A stretch of DNA of 64,000 bases from Lepas anatifera (Eukaryota; Arthropoda; Thecostraca; Lepadidae): positions 2,758,501 to 2,822,500 of the forward strand of contig JAOTON010000385.1 of NCBI GenBank assembly GCA_034440635.1, in the 5' to 3' direction. Position 1 is the stretch's first letter; each line of letters starts with the position of its first letter. Shown here one piece after another: positions 57,481 to 64,000 of this stretch. A program made the translations under genes and the position numbers. The notes under the pieces are model-generated. The model ran no database searches. It had not been told where the DNA came from and was given only the letters and a program-made list of their open reading frames with translations.

Positions 57481-57840
57481 AGCGCCCGGGTACAGCAAAA
57501 GCATCCCTGGATAGTAAGATTGCGCCCATGGGGAACTAAAGCGCCCCTGAATAGCCTAGGCACCCCTGGATGAAGTGCCCTACGGATATCATATGCACCC
57601 TTGACTAGCAAAGCCCTGGACAGCAAAGACAAGCCTGGGTAACATAGGTGCTCTGAACAGCAAAGGCGCCCCTCAGATACAAATACCTAGGCGCGTCAGG
57701 AGAGTAAAAGGCACACCTTGGATCGAAAGGCGCTCTTTGACAGCCTAGGTGCTCCCTGAATGAACTAGGCGCCCGAGAAGGAAAGTGAGCGCCCAGCTGG
57801 AAAGTACAGGCTCCCCTGGATAACTGTGTCCCTTATCCAC
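57481..57840. repeat. Degenerate 19-21-bp tandem array (GGCGCCCCTGGATAGCAAA)
   Basis: About 18 units of GCGCCCCTGGATAGCAAA-like sequence, such as GCGCCCCTGAATAGCCTA, GGCACCCCTGGATGAAGT and GGTGCTCTGAACAGCAAAG. It ends about 90 bp from the right terminus of the hAT-type element. Confidence 0.8.
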
Positions 57841-58018
57841 CTTCAGCCACATTTGAAACCCTTTTGTGTGGAAAATTAACGCCCCTCAGGTTCCACCCCC
57901 CCTTAACGAAATCCTGGATCCGTCACTGATTAGACCTACCTGATTCTGATAAAGGGCTGTGCCCGAATATATAATCTAATTGTATTTTGCATCCAGGATT
58001 CGAGGAGACAGGCCAGTA

Positions 58019-59208
58019 TACACAATACACCTTATCAACTAATGGTGGTAATGATCATTCTCCTCGCTTCGGCACTCTGAAACCTGTAAACGTTTGAAAT
58101 TTTATCACTTTATCCTGAGGCATTTTACCACAAATCGGTTAAAAGTCGCTCTCCTATTGGCGTATTCCCGCTCACGCAGCTCTAAAAACAGCTAAAGCTA
58201 GTTATGAGCAGACTGGGCTGTGCGAACGTTCAGCTGATGATACCTCCATAGCAACAAGGAAAGCGTCCATAGCAACGGGTGAGAGCCGGGTGTTTTCGTC
58301 GGAGTTGTGCTGGCCGGGTCGTGTGTTTCGAGGATTAGGGGGTACAAAAGTTGTCACACGAATGGAATTTATGCGAGTAATGGGTTGAGGTATACTGAAG
58401 GCCGATGATTTATGTTTTCTGTCAGCCAGCTTAAGCGTAGCTACTGGCAAAAAGTGAGGGGTTCATTCAATCTTCATCCTGTTACCTAGGTATGTATGTG
58501 CGGTAGGTATTATGGTAGTAGGCAGATCACATCTCGGTTCAAAGGATCACATCAGAAGGTCCACCGTTCAAAGGGTCTAATGTTCATAGGCTCTACCCTT
58601 TGAAAGTTAGACCTTTTGAATACGAAGTCCAACATTCAAAAGGTCCAAAGAGGTGCGCTCAGATGCATGAGAGTGGGGTGCATGATGCCGCAGAGGCGTG
58701 CTAAGGCACATGATAATAGTATGTATGTGCCTGTATGTGCCTACCTACCTACTGACAGAAATTTCCCTCCAGAGCTGCATCGGATCTGGGCTCATTGTTG
58801 CATGGACACCCAAAGGCACTTGCCACGCGTTGCAGGTGGTTGCAACGCGTCAGGGCAAAATTGCTGCACTGTCCAACTTTTAAGTTTGACACCCGACGAT
58901 CTGCGTCAGAGGGCTAGGTATATCCGTGGTAATTTTTGTGCAAGTCAATTGAATTTAATTTGTGTTTTTTAAATAATATTTTGAAGTATAATTCAAAATG
59001 ATAAAGTAATGAATATTGGGCATGATCACCGATTTCCCTCTTAGCCATCCATTCAACAGCTCTAGCCGTCAGCTGATTCACGTTTGTTTGTAAACAAAAT
59101 TTCGAAGTAGCTGGAGCTGCCAGATTGCTGCAAACATACAAAGCCTCCTCTACACCGGCTCCTGGAGTGAGGTAAATTATCCCTCTGGAACTGCTGTTGA
59201 CTGTCGAG
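58019..59208. other. Non-coding stretch
   Basis: No gene supported. At about 58530-58645 a motif TTCAAAGGGTCTAA recurs in both orientations, like the ends of a small palindromic repeat. The minus-strand open stretch at 58914-59300 (TPGAGVEEALYVCSNLAAPA) is mildly protein-like and unrecognised. Confidence 0.4.
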
Positions 59209-59836
59209 GACGTCCCTGACGCAGAGCAAGGTTTGGGCCTTTTGCCGGTAACCCTCATGTAGACGTCTCCGCTTTCTGGCATTTCTGCTACCCTATCCCA
59301 AGATCCAGGAACCATAGGCGGATCCAGGATTGCCGATCGGAGGGGGCACCTTCCCGGGGGCGCCATCCGGACCAGGGGGCGCCACTTATGACCCGCAAAA
59401 CCTATCAGGTGGGCGCCAAATCCTATCGGCGGGCGCCGATTTTCGTATCCTGGGGGGTGGAAGCGACATTTCAGGGGGCGCCATCGACCTTTCAGGGGGG
59501 CGCCGAGGGTCGATCGGGGGGGCACGTGCCCCCTTGCCCTCCTGGATCCGCCTATGCCAGGAACAGCCAGAAATAACCCAATGCTGTTCCAAACAGCCCA
59601 AGGCTGCAATAAATCCCAGTCTCAGGAAGAGCAGAAGACAAAGACAAAGGATGTCCCTGACGCAGAGCAAGGTTTGGGCCTTTTGCCGGTAACCCTCATG
59701 TAGACGTCTCCGCTTTCTGGCATTTCTGCTACCCTTTCCCAAGATCCAGGAACAGCCAGAAATAACCCAATATTGTTCCAAACAGCCCAAGGCTGCAATA
59801 AATCCCAGTCTCAGGAAGAGCAGAAGACAAAGGCGT
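59209..59836. repeat. Tandem duplication of about 190 bp, copy 1 split by a MITE
   Basis: Copy 1 (59209-59648 including the insertion) and copy 2 (59649-59836) share GTCCCTGACGCAGAGCAAGG through to CTCAGGAAGAGCAGAAGACA with few differences. Confidence 0.92.
59313..59556. mobile_element. hAT-type MITE, 244 bp, perfect target duplication
   Basis: The ends CATAGGCGGATCCAGGA and TCCTGGATCCGCCTATG are exact inverse complements. The flanking 8-bp duplication is CCAGGAAC (59305-59312, 59557-59564). The matching uninterrupted site is present once in the neighbouring duplicate. Confidence 0.95.
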
Positions 59837-59847
59837 GTCCAGGTCCA

Positions 59848-60040
59848 TGGCGGATCTAGGGGGAAGACATTTTCCCCTCGCCCCAAACGGAAAAGCTCTG
59901 GGCCCAACGATGTTCCCTCCTCCAAGCTGTCGGCCTTCTTTTTGCCCCGGTTCCTTTTTAGTTTGTAAGCAGGGCTCTGGTGCTGCAACTGAACCAGTGA
60001 GCTTCAAACAGAACCAGTAAACATCAGTGTAAACATTGGA
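59848..60040 (-). mobile_element. Fragment of the 687-1078 hAT MITE family
   Basis: CATGGCGGATCTAGGGGG through GGAAAAGCTC and CCTTTTTAGTTTGTAAGCA aligns with the inverse complement of the right half of the element at 687-1078. Confidence 0.75.
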
Positions 60041-60063
60041 CCTTGGTCCTCTTAATATGTAAA

Positions 60064-60345
60064 TGGAATGTGGCACCTTGCTAATTGGTGTTTTAGGGCA
60101 CGTCAGCTTCTTTGGCTATGTGTGAAGCACCTTGCTAACGTGATTTTAACTGAGATAGCCAAGTTGTAAAGCAAGTCGGAAAACCCAGTACTCTGTATAT
60201 CATTTGTCTTGGAACTCGATATTTCCGTAGAAAAACTAAAACCTACCTGAAATGTACCCCTCATGTACCTCTCTCCAGGCGGCCATTGTTGTGAGCTACT
60301 GGTGTGACGGCATATGCTGGGTGCGATGGGATGGGATGAGATGAG
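60064..60345 (-). mobile_element. Copy of the AGGGAATGTGGCACC family, truncated
   Basis: It starts GGAATGTGGCACCTTGCTAA. From about 60145 it aligns with the inverse complement of 28900-29115 (AACTGAGATAGCCAAGTTGTAAAGC, split by small changes). The far end is missing. Confidence 0.7.
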
Positions 60346-60409
60346 ATGGGATGCAAGCAAAGATTTGATTGCTCAACAGACCTGGTGTAATACCTTTTTC
60401 AAAAATTTA

Positions 60410-60684
60410 TCCGGCCTTTGGGGGGACAAAAGATAGTTTGGCCCCCTTCCAGCGCTTTAGAGGGGCATGGCCGGAATGCCCCCTGCATCCGCCAATGACA
60501 AGCATCTTGTAGTCACATCTTTCACCCCGTCGCGTTTTTTTTTTTTTTGCTCTCCAGCTGGGGTTTATCCTCCCAAACCTTCCATCTAGTTAAATTGTGG
60601 CCAAACCTTTGCGTGACGTTTTTCTTTTTAGCTTTTCGACGGGTTTGCCCCTCCTCCAAACCTACCGGCTAGATCCGCCAGTGC
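60410..60684. mobile_element. Further fragments of the 687-1078 hAT MITE family
   Basis: 60410-60498 resembles the right end (CTGCATCCGCCAATG). 60525-60684 is the inverse complement of the left end (GGGTTTGCCCCTCCTCC, CTAGATCCGCCAGTG). No target duplication could be matched, so the pieces may be rearranged. Confidence 0.6.
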
Positions 60685-61857
60685 CACTGGCCCAGATTGC
60701 TAGAAATCAAGATGCCTTTAACACGCGCATTGACGAGGTATAGCCCTCGGTTTTTTAGAAATAATAAAAACGGCGGCGCTACGTGCCGCCGCATAATTCT
60801 CTAATCATTTTACACCTTTAGGCAAAATTTTACCACCCGCCCCACCCAAAGGTGGGCCTCTGAGCCACCTTTGCCCTGTTTGGGGGGGTGTTCAAACAGG
60901 TACTTTGTAGTACCGTACCTGTGCATGGCATGCCAGCCCTAGCTTATAGAACCAACCACCCCTGAACTCCTATAGAACTCCTGTGACACACGCTCCCGGC
61001 CTCTGGTCCAAAATGTGCCCACCCCCCATCCACCCCCACCCAGAAAACAAATCCTGCTAATAGGATTTCTTCCCCATAATCTAAACAAGTCGCATCTCCC
61101 TCACCTTAAGCACTCTCCCTACATATGAAGTCCCAACCCTAGTTTGAAGAACTCTCCGCACCCTCAAGTACACATGCTGCCTGTGTACCTAGTGTGCCGC
61201 TCAATGATGTATTTCAGCCGACCCGGTTCAGGCCCGGCGGCTTCCTGAGGAGCAAGCTGGCTCCCGAGAAACCCTTCCAACAGGGGTTGCACCATTGACC
61301 CTCAGTTGTTCGATAAGCCCCAAAATTATTAAATGATGTATTTCACTAGTTTGCAGCTAATGTGTTATTTTAGGATTGTGCAGCTAATATGCTCAAAATA
61401 TGTGTCCTACCCTACCCTCGTCATCGCCTTTCCAAGGTTTGCCTCCTCCCCGAAAAATTGCGCGGTGACGTGCCTGGATGCACTGCTTCACATTTGTTTC
61501 ACACCTTAAGTCAAAATATTAGATTTTTGCGTGGCAGGGGCCCCCTCTGGCCAATTTAGTCCTCTCTAGTAACCTGCCGCTCCTGTTAAGACATGCCGCC
61601 CCTTACATCAGCCTGTCCCCCCCTTCGTTAGCCTGTCAACCCTCCTTTGTCAGTCGCTGTAGAAGACACTGGTGAGCCGGTGTTGTTTGAGCCTTTTTTG
61701 CGACTGCCACGGGCTTCCTCCCTTGCTAACAGCAGTCTGAAATCCACAGCTGTGCTCCTGACGCGACCTCAGACATGGCGCTTCAAGTCGATCCGTTGGA
61801 GAGCGAACTGCCCGGCTCCAAGTAAGTTAGTTGTGTTTGCTTACTCCGCCATATGCT
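60685..61857. other. Non-coding stretch with a TTAA-element left end
   Basis: TTAA (60718-60721) followed by CACGCGCATTGACGAGG matches the end of the 17817-18676 element. Its partner was not found. The segment GAGCCACCTTTGCCC at about 60872 recurs at about 62092. No gene seen. Confidence 0.5.
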
Positions 61858-62040
61858 CCGTCCCTGCGCTTTGTGGGACGTTAAACTTTGGCTTCTAAAT
61901 TAACCCTTCATTGTGGGAGTTGCTCGTTGGGTGGTGGGGCTGGGGTCTCCGTGACAAGCTCCTTGATGACTTTAGTGAGACTTCGACTCCAACAGCGGTA
62001 CTGGGAACAACTTGGACAAAATTTATAAATTATAAAAAAG
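61858..62040 (+). mobile_element. tRNA-derived SINE, family A, 3' half
   Basis: From CCGTCCCTGCGCTTTGTGGG through GTCTCCGTGACAAGCTCCTT to AAATTTATAAATTATAAAAA. It is 5'-truncated, which is typical of target-primed reverse transcription. Confidence 0.85.
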
Positions 62041-64000
62041 GGCCAGACTGGTGAATTGTTGGGGTTTTAACACCCGTCCAGTGGACCTCCGAGCCACCTT
62101 TGCCCCAGTGGTGGGGGTTCACACACCCGTTTTCGATCTCGGCTTTAATGCGGTATAGTAGACAAAACGTTAACGCTGGTGGATAGCCCATACGACATAA
62201 TGAAGAAACTTTAAAACTATAAAGATCACTTTTTGGCTCAGGTTAATATGGAGGTCATGACAGGCCAAAGAAGGTGACAGGCTAGAGAAGGTTTTCTTGG
62301 CTCTATCGTCGAACTGTGTTGAGTTCGAGTAAAATTTTAGGCGCCATTTGATGTCTCTATTTACGGTGAATCGAATGATGCATAATATAACCATACTAGA
62401 TCTAAACATAAAAATGGCCTGACCTTAGGTAAGATCAGAGTCACCGCCCCTCTTAAAGTGCCCCTAATTGAAAAGTGCCAGCAGCCCGTAAGCCAAGCTA
62501 CACGTGAACATTCCAACGGAAGGAATGTGCACATGTGTTACCGCCTTTCACTACCTTCGAACTTCATCAATGCCCCATCCAGCTCATTAGTTTCATTCAA
62601 CAATTGAATAGACCAGGCTGTAAGAAGGTGAAGACCCTGTCAAATAATGATGTATACTTTCAGAGGTGTGAGCGTTTCATTGGCTTTACAGTTGGCCGTG
62701 CTGCTGACGTGTGAAATTATATCCCTATATCGGAATAGATCTCACGAACGCTACACGCCTGCTATGTAATCGATAGGTATATGCACAAAGAAATGTATGA
62801 CTGGCTCTGTGTTGTGTAATATCCAGGTCAGTGATTATATGGCATGAACGTAAAGACTAAACAAACACAAGCAAATATAATTAGTCCCAGCATTTCGTTA
62901 AAGCGAATGCGTGGCACCTTCAGGATGGGATTTGAACCTAGATAGTCATGTGATAGGGCATGTCGCAAAACTATTTGATCGAAATTTAATTTGCCCCAGA
63001 ACTTACTGTTTGCGCAGAAAACAGGTACAAATTCACCGCCTGCCGACCGTGGGAGGTCGATAAGCGGCGCATTTTTTTGCAGGCAGATGGGGTGGTCACG
63101 CGGTGAAAGTTGAATTTGGGAAATTAGCGTCTTCCTCAAGTTCCTCGTGCGAGCTGCCCGGACAATTTTGTCTTGCTTGGACGTTTTTAAAACCTACGTG
63201 CTATACATGTCTTGACACTTACGAATATGATTGCGTATAGCGTGCTTCGATGACTAGTTTCAAACGTGGAATATGTTTTGATGCATTGAAAAATATGTTT
63301 CTCAGCGTCAATTTGAGTTCTTATCATAGAATGACTTAGCTAGAAACACCCAATTTATATAAGTATCATTTCATGGCGCAGTTAGGCAGCAAAGTTAAGT
63401 TTATATATCAGCACGAGGTGCCACCATACCATTATGGCACGCCGATGTGGAGGTTCCTTTTTTATTGCAAAAACATTATGCGAAATATTGGGCTCATTTG
63501 CCACTTTTCAGCAGGAATTAGGCCGTATTCATCATTTTCAATAAACATCTTCTAAAAAGTCTCCCGGCTAAAGTTGCACCAAGCTGCCACATTCCCTTAA
63601 ATCACAAGCACAATCCCACACATAGCACACGCCTAGCTCAGATGCCTTACCTATAGCGGAGTGAAAACCTTTGCGTTGATTTGCGAGGTCATAGAGATAA
63701 ACTATTACTACTATAGTAATAGTTTACTACTAGTAGTAGTAATACTTGATCTCTATGTGTGAGATACTGGTTTTGATTCTCACGATTCTCCCGAAAGAGG
63801 TTGGTCTCCATTACTGGCAAATATGAGGGATGGTAATACTTCGACTATCCTAGCTGTAGCGGGCTGGTAATGCAAGACCATTCTAGAACTTTTGTTTGAT
63901 AGTTTAGTTCGATTAGATTCGTGTATGCCGACGTGTTTCTGATTATTCTGGAAAATGTTTGTAGCATGCCTTGGCAGTTCCCGAATCAAGTTTTTTTAAA
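62041..64000. other. Non-coding stretch
   Basis: No gene recognised. A right end of the AGGGAATGTGGC family (GCTGCCACATTCCCTTAA) lies at about 63583-63600. An imperfect hairpin of (ACT)n-like arms flanked by ATAGAGAT/ATCTCTAT lies at 63690-63757. Confidence 0.5.

Larger units (their letters stand above)
53314..57928. mobile_element. 4.6-kb hAT-type element
   Basis: It has 16-bp perfect terminal inverted repeats CAGTGACGGATCCAGG. Flanks ATCTGACC (53306-53313) and ATTAGACC (57929-57936) match at 6 of 8, including GACC. Regions inside both ends are rich in GCGCCC motifs (53500-53560, 53870-53930, 57165-57235, 57480-57840), fitting subterminal transposase-binding sequence. No hAT transposase is visible. 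The centre is instead a decayed pogo-type gene, so the element is a non-autonomous composite. Confidence 0.75.
53149..58016. mobile_element. TA-flanked palindromic MITE, split by a 4.6-kb insertion
   Basis: The left arm starts CTGGCCGTCTCCTCGAATCC and the right arm, inverse complemented, CTGGCCTGTCTCCTCGAATC. The arms stay alignable for about 90 bp (CTGGATG.AAAATACA, CAGAATCAGGTA). TA borders both sides (53147-53148, 58017-58018), as for mariner/pogo-type elements. Without the insertion (53314-57928) and its duplicated 8 bp the element is about 245 bp. Its middle holds a 36-bp hairpin (53251-53286). Confidence 0.75.

Noticed and set aside
59848..60684. One complete hAT element spanning both fragments
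   Set aside because: Candidate ends (59848, 60498, 60684) give no matching 8-bp duplication. The interior includes an unrelated TTAA-family fragment, so it is kept as separate pieces.

Overview
The window reads as nuclear DNA of an invertebrate animal. It has split protein genes with GT/AG introns, minisatellites, tRNA-derived SINEs and many short inverted-repeat transposons, and no long prokaryote-like ORFs or operons. The lineage cannot be fixed from sequence alone. The one clearly recognisable gene is a bilaterian alpha1-adrenergic/octopamine-type amine receptor. A possible SYCE2-like meiotic protein would, if confirmed, argue against insects and nematodes, in which that family is thought to be lost. 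Gene density is very low: about 2 kb of the 64 kb is well-supported coding sequence.

Layout. Positions 1-2544 hold a 29/30-bp minisatellite split by a hAT-type MITE, directly followed by the last two exons of a membrane-protein gene (+ strand). Positions 4070-5838 hold a SINE and two unrecognised coding-like stretches. A 51-bp minisatellite of about 42 units lies at 6660-8935. The receptor gene runs on the minus strand: exon 1 at 22312-23311, a 6.5-kb intron carrying two TTAA-flanked transposons, and exon 2 at 15532-15827. The DNA upstream of its start is unusual, with several perfect CRE octamers and a TTAA-flanked element packed with AGGTCA half-sites. From 25 to 52 kb there is mostly non-coding DNA with SINE copies, MITEs, small tandem repeats and two CpG-rich islands (about 35.3 and 46.4 kb).

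A compact coiled-coil gene (52195-52656, minus) precedes a nested transposon stack at 53149-58016. There a small TA-flanked palindromic MITE was broken by a 4.6-kb hAT-type element. That element contains a decayed pogo/Tigger-type DDE transposase pseudogene with a C-terminal PHD-like finger, plus a 181-bp MITE with a perfect 8-bp target duplication. Positions 59.2-60.7 kb contain a tandem duplication in which one copy carries a hAT MITE and the other preserves the empty site. The last 3 kb hold a SINE tail and a palindrome.

No operon-like cooperation between genes is visible. The main theme is layered transposon activity around a few genes: hAT-type elements with 8-bp duplications, TTAA-flanked elements, TA-flanked elements and tRNA-SINEs. 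Coordinates of repeats and mobile elements come from reading ends and target duplications by eye.
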